Below, in pieces: positions 34,926 to 44,839 of a stretch of 64,000 nt of DNA. Under the pieces are notes generated by a model, which had not been told where the DNA came from, did no database searches, and saw only the letters and a list, made by a program, of their open reading frames with translations. The stretch is from Tiliqua scincoides (lineage: Eukaryota; Chordata; Lepidosauria; Squamata; Scincidae): positions 83,001,659-83,065,658 of the forward strand of contig NC_089822.1 in NCBI RefSeq assembly GCF_035046505.1, written 5' to 3'. Within the stretch, counting starts at the first letter, position 1. Every line of letters starts with the position of its first letter. The position numbers and the translations under genes are program-made.

Positions 34926-36445
34926 AGTCAAACTTGCATACAGTGTTATCATATTTCAATCTTTTATTTTGTGGAAATACATAAATTATACAAATGGTAT
35001 ATTGATGCTGGCATATCACAGCACTTTATCCCCATACTGTAAGGTTTTACTTTTTTATTTTTATTTTTTGCAAAGAGCCAAATAAATGTTTTGTGCTTTT
35101 CAGATTGTCTTGACATGAATCAGATAATTTGCTGGCAACAAAGAAGGTCAATGTGGTAGATAATCAGCAATCAAAGAAATGTATACATTTGCCTTCTTGA
35201 CACATTTGATTGCATTGTTTTTAATTTTGTCTTGTAGATATTTTTGCTCTTTGGGGCTTAATCTCAAATGCCAAGCTGATCCCATTCCTCACATTTTTAC
35301 ACAAGGCTTATTGCAAATCCCTTTTTTCTCCACACTCTTGTTTCAGAGATGTTACATAAACAATGACATTTTCATGTATGCAGATATTGTTAGAATGTCA
35401 CGATCTAATCTTTCTAGTAAATATCTCCTGCCGAGATGTTTCACAGTAGGACACAAAAGTTAGGCTCATCCATTGCACTTCTCTGCATAAATGCTTCTTT
35501 GGAGTAAGGATGAAAATGGTAGTCGTTACTAACTGCCATGCTCAAGATGGAAGGAGTGATGGCTTGACTTCTTGTCTCATCTGATTACGAATGGTGCCAT
35601 TTAAACCAGATTAATTTGGAGCACTGGATACTGTCAATTAATTCAGCCTAAAACCAGCCCTTTGGAATCCCAAGTGATGCCGCCTGGAGTGTGACAGAGT
35701 GTAGAGCAGGGAGACCCCAAACTTTCAGCTGATAGACCCACATCACTCAGTCATGCTCTTATAATGGACTGGAGCAGGCCAATTATAGAATATAATACAT
35801 ACATTTTAAGAATGCCCACAATAGTAGAAAAATATTTGCCGGTGTGCCCCCCCTCAACTGACCTCTCAGGAAGAGTGACCCAGCCCAGCAGTCACTTTAT
35901 CCTGCAGGAGGAAGAAGGTGCCTGTTGATTGGTGGGTGGAGAAGAAGAAGGGATGGGGATGTTGCATGTAATTATAATGCCACTGGATTTAGTGATCCAG
36001 TCAAAATGTGTTGATGGGCAAGATATTGTCTCCAGGTTGTAGTTTGGGGTGGGTGGGCTGTTCTATGCAATGGCAGAACTTGGGATATGCTGTTGTAAAT
36101 GGTGCAGCACCATCATAAATGGCACACCACTGCTGAGTGTAAAGGAGCCACCAATGGAAACAGCTAGCAGCTCCCTAGGTGCTAACTGTCCACCAAAGCT
36201 GCACTGGAGCAGGTAAGGTGGCAGTGGGAGTTGTTTGCTGGCATTTTGGGGGAAGAACTAGGGCAGTTTTGAGAAAGGAACTGGGGTAGTCTGGGGTTGA
36301 GAGCAGGTGGATCTTCATAACAGTTGTTCATGCTGGATCCTAGAATCCTTTCTCAGCCCAGGCCCTTCCCCTTCCTCTCCTTGGATTTACATCAGCAAAT
36401 ATGGGTCCAAGGAGACCTGTAGGCAACCAGAAGGCCTACCAAGAG
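34926..36445. other. No recognisable feature
   Basis: AT-rich sequence without coding similarity. 35710-35880 vaguely resembles a hAT end but has no mate. Confidence 0.35.
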
Positions 36446-36765
36446 AGAGAGTTTTACTTACCACATTGGCCTTCTGGTGCCCCCCCCCCCACCATAGCAT
36501 TCAGTACACTATGCTACAAAGAGGTGGGGTATAGGATTGAACTGTAAGCCTACAATTCTATACACACCTATAGTTTTTTACTTACCGCTTGTTGGCCTTC
36601 TGGTCCCCCCTCCACCACAGCATGCAGTACACTATGCTACAAAGAGGCAGAGTATAGGATTGGACTGTAGGCCTACAATTCTATACACACTTACCTGGGA
36701 GTGTTCCATTTGACTCAGTGGGGTTTATTTCTGAGTAGTCGTGCATAGGATTGCGCTGTCAAACT
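36446..36765 (+). repeat. Tandem duplication of about 125 bp ending in a MITE unit
   Basis: TTACCACATTGGCCTTCTGG with the following CAGTACACTATGCTACAAAG recurs about 125 bp later with a few changes. Each copy ends ATAGGATTG, CTGTA-GCCTACAATTC. The second runs into a palindromic MITE unit (TACCTGGGAGTG to GCATAGGATTGCGCTG). Confidence 0.7.
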
Positions 36766-37537
36766 CCCATCACTTTAGCACCGTCCATTACACTTTTAGT
36801 GTGGCTTTCTGTAAAAGATGTGTCAGTTTGCCAACAAACCTTGGCAAGCTTCCAACATATGGAGGAGTTTAAGACCCTTTTGTCCAAGTCCTTGTCATAG
36901 CTGGAAAGAAAGCACCCCTAGCCTGACATATCACTGTTGACTTTTCAAGGGCTGCTCTCTTCCTGAAACCTGAATATTAAAGAGGGAGCTGTGTGGTTAG
37001 CATTTCTTCTTCAAATGCTGAAAATATACCGCTCAGTGTCTTGACTGTTAAAAATGTTCTCAGTGATCGCACTGGTTTGCAATAGCTTCCTTTTGTGGTT
37101 CTGCTTCTAAAATCAGCTTGCCTCTCTTTTACTTGTCACTCTCTGTCCAGGAAAGGATAGCACAGTCTTTGACAGTTCTTGTCAGGCTCGGTAGCAAAAG
37201 TAAAGAACTGGGCCAGGGGTTGTGTGGATTTCATGAGGAATCAGAGCAGCTTCTAGTCATAGTTACTCATTTAAAATGTGTCTATGCCACCTCTCCAGAT
37301 TGGAGACGTCATGCTGGGACAACATTATTGACATGGAATTGTTTGGGTGGGGGAGGTGGTGGTGGTGTAACTACTTCAGCTAAGTTTGTCAAGAAATAGT
37401 GATTATTGGACTATTTTTAGTGACTATTGGAATGAAAAAATCTGGAAAATATTCGTCCACATTGTCTGTTTCCTCTATTATAGAACTAATGAAAGTAAGT
37501 AACGTATTTTTGACATATTTCTTATGTCTTTGGGGTA
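36766..37537. other. No recognisable feature
   Basis: No coding similarity or inverted-repeat ends. Confidence 0.35.
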
Positions 37538-38029
37538 CAGGTTGAGTATTCCTTATCCAGACTGCTTGGGACAGGAAGTGGTCCAGGTTTTGGATTTTTC
37601 CAGATTTTGAAATATATGCACAAATACAATGAGAGATGAGACCCAAAGTGTGTTCACTTCAGAAGACATTTTACAAGTACTCCTTGTATTCACTTCTGTA
37701 TTCACACTGCATTCAGACGTCTTGTGTTCACACAAGTGCTCCTTCTGCAGTCCGCAATGTGCTGTCCATTCAGCTCCGCTCTGCACTCACTGCCTTCTCC
37801 CACTCCAGGGGTCACAGTGCAGCTGGCTTCCTCTGCTGGTTCACTCTCACTTGTGCTTCACACTGTGGCCATGTGCCCAAAAAATCCCTGCCAGCTTCCT
37901 CACTGGGCGAGTAGCAGCACTATGCCCACAAGGTGTGGGAAAAGTATTTTTAAAGGTCATGATCCCCAGAATGTCTGGATTTAGGAACAGCCTGTATTTC
38001 AGATCTCCAGATAAGGGATAATCAACCTG
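37538..38029. mobile_element. Tigger-like (Tc1/mariner) MITE
   Basis: The left end CAGGTTGAGTATTCCTTATC and the right end GATAAGGGATAATCAACCTG are inverted repeats of about 20 bp. This terminus is shared with mammalian MER2/Tigger-type elements. TA precedes the left end; the right TA has decayed. The 492-bp interior has open frames but no transposase similarity. Confidence 0.78.
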
Positions 38030-39638
38030 AAAAGCCTAAAAGGGCAACAAGCTCTAACGAAACCTCATAATGCTTAAGGTAAGGAAGGGCTTATGGAAGA
38101 GGGAAAGGAGTTAATACTACTTGTAGTACTGGGAAGGTTGATCAAGAAACATGGTGGCTAAAGAAAGTGGCACTGAGCAGGCAGTGGCCTAGAAAGCAAG
38201 GAGTTGGGGGGAAATGAATGGTAAAGACACGAAGAAAGAAAAATCCAAGGAGGAAGTATTAGCAGCAGATTCCGTGTCAAGGATCAGCCAGGTTGGGAGG
38301 TGGCTGAGGGCCCCAAGGTTTCTAGGAGCCCATTTGGCTAAGCCCCGTAGCTCCCACCAGTTGGCAGGCAGAGGTGGTGCAACTTTCTTGAGGGAGTGAC
38401 TCACATTTTTGCCGCACTCCCCTGCCTGCAATGACACTGGAGCTTCTGAGGCAGCCCAGTTGCCAGAGAGTGGGAGAGGAGAGGTGATGCTGGACCAGCT
38501 CGGTTTGTCATGACCTCTCTGGCCACCAGCACCTGGACACTGAGGGAGGCCTGTGCAAGGAGACTGAGCTTAACTCAGCACGCCATTGGCACTGAAAAGA
38601 GCAGCTGAACTCTCCCTTTTTACCTCCCTGGTCATCTTGAAAGTAGAAAGGAGAAGGTTTGGGATGGTTTTCTCCCCACTTTTGCCCTTCTGGTGCTGTG
38701 GGAGAAGTGTCCCACTGGCTAGAGAAGAGAGGTCATGACAAATAGTTTGCTCTGTTATCATCTCTTCTCTTCTGCCCCTGAAAAATGGGATTCCTCAGAG
38801 CCACCCTCTTTTATGTTCTTGGGTGGCCAAAAGATAAAAAGGGGGCAGTTCAGCTGCTTCTTTCTCAGGGGGCTGAGCCAAGACTGTCCAGAGAGGCTTT
38901 TCCTGCCTCAGTGCCCCAGCAGCACTGAGAAAGAAGCAGCCAAAGCACTCCAGGGAGTGGCAATATGTATGCACATGTACGCATGCAAAAGCACTGTCCT
39001 GGGCAACCCTGTCTCCTTGGCCCATAGTCCTTAGCATACTAAACCTCCATTGCTTGCTCTTTCTTACAGTAGTGCTCACTATGCTACTCCAGTCCCACTT
39101 TCCACTTGCGCCCTAACCTTGCAGTTTAGTGTCAGCACCAGGTTTTGGGGTCCCTTGGGCCAAAACAAAGACAAACAAAAATTATTTTGCTAGCACAGAA
39201 GTTCAGGGTTAGGGTCAAAGGGGAAAGTGGCATTTACTGTCACTGTCAGATTTTGGCCTGGCAATTCTTAAGAGAACAATGACAGCTAGTGTTGAGTGTG
39301 CCTTAATTTCACAAATTGGTTTGAACTAACTTGTTAAGTCTTTCACTGATTAGGTGAAAGGTCCACAGGTGCGCTGTAGGAGTTTGGAGCACCGCATTGA
39401 AAATCACTGAAAAACTTTTCTGGGTTCTGCAGCTCTGTTTTGAGGGCCACTGTCTGCATTAATGGCAGGCAGTCCGCTTTGCCGGTGGACAAGGCAGGAC
39501 AGACAATTCGTTACTACAAACCGCTGCCCTAGAAACAGAGCCTGGAAGAGTTTCCCAGAAGCCAGAAGTGACATCACAAGAGGTGAAGACCATACAGTCA
39601 GTGTTCTGTGAGAAGAAAAACATTGAAAAATAGCTGCT
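38030..39638. other. No recognisable feature
   Basis: About 1.6 kb with no coding similarity, repeat ends or LINE tail noticed. Confidence 0.35.
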
Positions 39639-39641
39639 TTA

Positions 39642-40609
39642 CAGCCCAATCCTGAGCTGCCCGGGGCTCCCAGGCTTGGCAGCACTGAGAAGGGCTGCCA
39701 CCAGATCCTGCGCGCCCTGGGCTACCGTGGGAGGCGCCTTGTCCCCTTTCGTTCCCTTCTCCCAGGTAAGGTAAGCAGCCCCGCAGTGGGGCCACTCACT
39801 TTACTGCCGACCAAAAGGAGAGAGAGAGCCAGCTGAGCGCAGAGCCCTCCATGAGCACCTTGAATCTTGCGGAGCAGAGCTCCGCGGACCCGCCTCCCTC
39901 CCTGAAGCAATGAAGCAATCAAGACACACTCACATATTTAGGGTTCATGAAGGGAGAAAGACAGACTGGCGAGCTTCAGGGAGAGAGCACTCACACAAGG
40001 GAGTTGCACTCACACACACAGCCAGCCTCCTCACCTTCCTTTATTAACCTCCCTCTCTGCCCAGTACAAAGTCCATTAGGTAAACACTGTTCCTCAGCTA
40101 CATTCTAGCCTAGTCAGTTGGGGAACAATGCAAGTTCCTCAAGGGATTTGGCACTTTGTGGATTCAGCCTGTTTACCCAGTCTGCTTCCAAACTCAGGCA
40201 TCACCCAGTCTGCCTTGTGACCCAGGCATCACCCCGGAGTGTGCCCCGAGGGGGTGAGTGTGCTCACTGGCCTTTGTCACGTAAGCACAAAGGGTAAGAT
40301 CTGGGTAAGGTCCCCTGATTATTTCCTTCACTCCCTCTCCCCGGCACACCTCCCTCCTTCCCCTGGCAAGCCTCCCCCTGCCCTCTCTCTGCCCCCCACT
40401 GGCATCCCCCCTCCCCAGAATGCCTCCTCCCTGCCCCCACTTACCTTACCATGGCTCAGCGGCTGGGAGACTGCTGAGCTGCAGAAGCTGGGTGTCCACT
40501 CCGCGCCAGCCCAGCACCAGCTGGCGCTGGACTAGCATGGGCGGGAGCCTGGCGGTGAGGCTAGCAAATGTGCACGGAGCCGTGCTGCCGAGCACAGGAT
40601 TGGGTTCTG
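39642..40609. mobile_element. TWA-family MITE, long and disrupted
   Basis: Starts CAGCCCAATCCTGAGCTG after TTA and ends CACAGGATTGGGTTCTG, an inverted relative. At 968 bp it is longer than its kin. The segment about 39895-40235 has a different composition and may be a later insertion. Confidence 0.5.
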
Positions 40610-41614
40610 TGTTGCTATATCTTCCAGGTTGCCTTGGGTCCCACTGTAGGGGTGTTTTTTACAAGCTGCTGATAAAATTCCATCACTTCTTTAATAAGTG
40701 GTCCCATTACAAAATTACATTTTTATGCACATTATAAATTCCCTCAGAATCTGCCACTAGGGTCCTTTTTGTACATCAGTAAATACTTTGCTTAATTTTC
40801 AACCGTTTCTCTTTTTTGGTCAATGTACTGTGAAATATGCCACTTTTACCCATGAAATAAGCTTACTGTGAGGGAAAAACAGGTCTTCTCAGAGTGCTCC
40901 TTAGTGATGTGTGACTGTGACACTTTAACTTCATATTTTTATATAATAGGTTTCTTCAATGCTTCCTTGCCTTAACTTTCTCTGTCGTACAGCCATTTGG
41001 AGACAGCCTGTATTAAATAAAATTCATTAGTTCTGTTGTACTTAAACCTGCTTTTGTTTGGAATGATGAAAGTTTTAGAGTGCATGCTTCGTCTTACCTC
41101 TATTGAACTCACCTCTGAGTATTACAAAAGTGTTATGCTGCATTAGTGTGTCGGAGCAGGAAAATTCAAAATACCACGGCATGTTACAGACTAAGTGCAG
41201 GATCCAACTAAAGTTAGCTACTTTTTAGTCCCTTTTAGTCAAAGGGAGAAAGTTAAGCATCAACAGAAGTAGTCTATTAAAATAATGGGAGTTAATCTAA
41301 TTTTAGCTGAATATGCCCTTTCTGATTTTATTGTGTTATAAGCTTTTATAGGCAAGGACTAAGAAAGCAATAGGGATATAATGATGCCTTGATAGGGTTG
41401 TGTAAAGAAAATATACAATTTATTGTGTTTCTATTTGTTTTCATTGTTAAAAACATTTTTTGTATTTTTTTTTAATTAAAATTTCACTTGTTTCATCTTA
41501 AATTCTTTCCATTTTCCTTCATCTATTCATTTTTGTTCAGCGACAGAGTCAGTTACACTTCTGTCTTTAACCTGTACATTTTCCAGCTAATGTGCAGGAT
41601 TTTATCAGGCATTC
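40610..41614. other. No recognisable feature
   Basis: AT-rich, no coding similarity. Confidence 0.35.
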
Positions 41615-41715
41615 TAAAGCTGCAGTCCTATATACACTTACCTGGGAGGAAGTCCCATTGAATTCAGTGAGACTGATTTCTAAGTAGATATGAATGGGGT
41701 TGTGTTGTAAGTTCC
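41615..41715 (+). repeat. Palindromic TWA MITE unit
   Basis: GCTGCAGTCCTATATACACTT, GGAAGTCCCATTGAA, its near-inverse TTCAGTGAGACTGATTTC, and a right end GGGGTTGTGTTG followed by TAA. Confidence 0.65.
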
Positions 41716-41794
41716 CACCAAAGAATTAGATCTGTAGACAGATAGGTCAAAGGGCACTCATTTCAGATGCAATTAAAAAGGCACACAGTCTAAT

Positions 41795-41975
41795 TCAGGA
41801 ATTTTTCATCTCACAGCACGCTGACAAGGTGCTAAAATTGTCAAGGCACACTGTGCTGCCATTTCTCATGGCCCTAATAATGAATGGGAGTCCTCCAAAC
41901 TCCCACTGCACGCTTGTGGACCATATGTGGCACACAAATGTGCCATGGCACATTGGCTAAAATGGTTGTCCTGGC
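41795..41975 (+). mobile_element. hAT MITE fragment, same family as 42324-42544
   Basis: Shares with the next element CAAGGCACACTGTGCTG, GGCCCTAATAATGAATG and CAAACTCCCACTGCA. The ends are worn (TTTTTCATCTCACAGCAC at the left). Older copy. Confidence 0.6.
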
Positions 41976-42323
41976 AGGGGGACACACACTGGAGATCAGA
42001 ATTGAGCAGAAGATGTTGGCAGGGCAGAGGAGTGCTCAGATGGCCAGACGTTGTCAACACTGGGTGCACTTTTTTGGCACGCTGTGGAGGAGCAAGTGTT
42101 CCTTACATCAAGGGACCCAATGACCTCCCAAACACTGGAATCAACAGTACTGCTCTCCAGGAAAGCTGCTGGTGAGAAGTGGGATCCGCGAGGAACAGGT
42201 CTGATGTCTTTTGGATTTGATATTTTAAGCAAGAGAAAATAATTAAATGGTCAAGTGTTATTCAAGGTAGGCAGATAATTATAACCAACGCTCTAACCAC
42301 TACACCCCCCTGTCTCTCTAAAG

Positions 42324-42544
42324 CAGTGATTTTCAACCTTTTTTGTCTCATGGCACACTGTCAAGGCACTGTCAAGGCAAACCATCAGGTTTTTTTTTTT
42401 ATAATTGACAAGGCACACCATGCTGTTGGTGGGGAGGCTCACAACCCCCAATGGCCCTACTAATAAATGACCTTCCCCCAGACTCCCACAGCACACCTGC
42501 AGACCATTCGCGGCACACCGCAGCACAGTGGTTGAAAATGGCTG
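42324..42544. mobile_element. hAT-like MITE, 221 bp
   Basis: Left end CAGTGATTTTCAACC and right end GGTTGAAAATGGCTG are inverted repeats with two mismatches. Non-coding interior with GGCACACTGTCAAGGCA. Flanking 8-bp repeats are not clean. Confidence 0.75.
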
Positions 42545-42599
42545 CTAAGGAAATGCATGTCAGAAGGAATGATATGGAAAATCATTATAGATCAACTAA

Positions 42600-43267
42600 C
42601 AGCACAATCCTAAAAGTGCACATGGCTGGCACAAGTCCCTTGCACTGGCCTGGGAGGGTCTCAAATGTGCGGTAAAGCATGTTTGTGCCTACTGTGGAGT
42701 CAACAGGGCCAGCACAAGGACATGCGCTGGCTCACAGAGGCTGCATCCAGCCTCTGCTGTACCGAAACTGGGTAAGTTCATGCCAGCCAAGCTCAGCTGG
42801 CGCAGGGGTCTAGGGGTGTGTGTGGGGAGGGTGGGGAAGAGGTGGATAGAAGGCATTTCGAGGCGGGGGAGGGCAGGCAGTTGGTTGGCAACCTTCAGTC
42901 TCGAAAGACTATGGTATAAGCCTACAGCACCCAGTATTCCCAGGTGGTCTCCCATCCAAGTACTAACCAGGCCTGACCCTGCTTAGCTTCCGAGATCAGA
43001 CGAGATTGGGCATGTGCAGGCAGTGGGGGTGCTGGATCTTGACCTCATTCCTGGGCAGTGTGGCGTGTCTCCAGACTGCTCAGATTTGCGCCACCTCTTG
43101 AGGCGGCACAGATCTGAGTAGATCCACTGGGGCTGCTGCAGCTCTCCCCATGGTAAGGAGAAGCATTTGCCCTTGCCCTGAGCTGAGCTGCTTGCAGCCC
43201 AAAACTTGTATTGGATACAGGCAGGCCTGCTGGTCTCCCTGTTGCAACAAAATTTAGGATTGAGCTG
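42600..43267. mobile_element. TWA-family MITE hosting a 5S SINE
   Basis: Starts CAGCACAATCCTAAA and ends TTTAGGATTGAGCTG, with TAA on both sides (42597-42599 and 43268-43270). Three-base TWA duplications with this kind of terminus suggest a PIF/Harbinger-type origin. It is interrupted at 42882-43015 by the second 5S-derived SINE. A relative on the minus strand lies at 56440-56515 and shares GGCACAAGTCCCTTG-like sequence. Confidence 0.78.
42882..43015 (-). mobile_element. 5S rRNA-derived SINE, copy 2
   Basis: The minus strand carries 5S rRNA sequence (43015 to 42918) with A box GCTAAGCAGGGTCAGGC and C box GGATGGGAGACC intact, then the 33-base LINE-B tail (42917-42885). The flanks repeat GCAGGCAGT at 42873-42881 and 43016-43024; the right copy overlaps the first SINE bases. 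It is better preserved than copy 1, missing only about the first 15-20 bases of 5S. Confidence 0.93.
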
Positions 43268-43278
43268 TAAAACAGTTA

Positions 43279-43794
43279 CTAAGGGCCAAACCCAGCAGCC
43301 CTGAGCTCCAGCGCTGGGTTTTGCAAATGTGCTGTAAGGCAAGTCCATGACATCTGGAGAGAAAGGACTGTCAGCGGTATTCCAGTGCCAGTTGGCGCTG
43401 GGCCTCAGAGCCGTGCTGATGACTCATGGTGGTAAGTATGCCCGCTGGGTGATGGTGTGGGTTTGGGGGCTGAGGGAGGTGTCCCAGGGTGCTGCTTGCA
43501 GGGTGGAGGAGGAACTGGCCTGGGAGGGGGGGTGGGACTGGTGGAGCCCTGCTCCACTGGATCCCATCCTCCATGTCTGGCTGAAAACAGAGCTTCTCCC
43601 ATTTGTGCCAGCAAAACAGCCAGCACAGACGTGAGGAGGCCCATTGTGGGGCCGGCACCTTTCTCTCAGGGTCAAGGGACAAAAGTCCCTTCTCTTGAGG
43701 AGTCTTCCAGTAGCTTCCTGGCACCTGCAAGATACAGCAGTCACCATTTTAGCACCACTATTACTCCGGTTGCAGGGAAGCTCAGGATTGGGCT
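43279..43794. mobile_element. TWA-family MITE
   Basis: The left end GGCCAAACCCAGCAGCCCTG and the right end CTCAGGATTGGGCTG followed by TTA resemble the family termini; the left end is worn and the boundary approximate. Open frames inside are not recognisable. Confidence 0.4.
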
Positions 43795-44192
43795 GTTACT
43801 CCCTAGTATGTGTCTTCAGGATTGCGACTTTAGTCATTCTCCCATTGCAAATTTATTGCCATTGCCGACTATATTTCAAGTCGTCATGGCGGGGTATTGG
43901 GAAAAGTTTTCAATTAGTTTTCAATTAGCAATAATCGCTAATAATCGCTAATAATCGCTAATAATCGCTAATATAATAATGGCTATATTAGAATTTTAAA
44001 CAAAATGTAATAACATTTCAATTTACTGTTTAGCCTCGAAGTAGCAATTTGAAGTGTTAAAGATTTGCTTTGGTTTTCTTGTCTCTTTCATTATCAAAGA
44101 AGCAGGCAGAGCTGGGGTCTAATTTTCCTTTTCCCTCTCCTGGATTAAAAAAAAATGGCAGGTATGATTATAAACTACTTATATTTGCCTTA
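43795..44192. repeat. 10-bp tandem repeat in unassigned sequence
   Basis: The unit AATAATCGCT is repeated four times at about 43929-43970, preceded by a doubled TTTTCAATTAG. The rest of the interval shows nothing else. Confidence 0.7.
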
Positions 44193-44839
44193 CCCTGGGG
44201 GCTGGGGGCTTTGAATAGGCCCTCAGTTTGGCTGTACTTGTCGTAAGAGGCGACTAAACAGCCACCGGGTAGATGGGACTCATCAGCCTAGGAAGGCAGC
44301 TCATCTAAGAGAAGGAAACTCTGACCTCAAACCTCCACTGCCTTGTGGCTACATCCAGTTCTGGGAAAGGCTTCAGGAGTCAACCAAGGAGTCTGGAAAA
44401 GGCTTCAGGAGTCAACCTCGAGGCAAAATCAGGAGTCGGAGTCCCTTAGGCAGTTCATGGCTGAACACAGTCACGTTCTGGCAACTCCTGCGACGCCGCT
44501 GGAACCAACCGTATTGGCTTCTGCCTTTCCATTGGACCATTCCAGCGACGTGGAGAGGGGGGATTTGCTGCATGGGTAACAGCCTATCCTCCATACCTTC
44601 TTTACCCAGGCTTCGCGCACTGGAGAGGACACTCCAACTTCGCCATACGGCGTCGGCACAACACGGGAAGCAGCCGTTTACCGGTTATAAGTCTTTGCTC
44701 GATTGGCGTAGAGCATGACGCCAGGGGCTGCTTCCGACGGTGGAAGAGATCATTGCATCTCATTGGGCAGCTACCGCCCGCCTTAAGCTGGGCAGTCCCC
44801 AGCCAGTAAGGTGTTGCCTCGCCACGGTCCGTTAACCTC
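44193..44839 (+). promoter_or_regulatory. LINE-B 5' UTR with two predicted hairpins
   Basis: Two inverted repeats lie at the very start: CTGGGGG with CCCTCAG (44202-44226) and GGCTG with CAGCC enclosing TTGTCG/CGACTA (44230-44263). Both pairings are kept in the copy at 16856-16917. A 32-bp direct duplication (AAAGGCTTCAGGAGTCAACC) at about 44356-44419 is absent from that copy. An internal promoter is expected for a full-length LINE but is not identified. Confidence 0.6.

Noticed and set aside
37629-38021. 130-codon open frame inside the Tigger-like MITE as a transposase
   Set aside because: No DDE/D or HTH motif, cysteine- and serine-rich composition, and overlapping frames of similar length.
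43929-43970. CRISPR-like array or regulatory array
   Set aside because: The 10-bp units are contiguous without spacers; this is a simple tandem repeat in vertebrate DNA.
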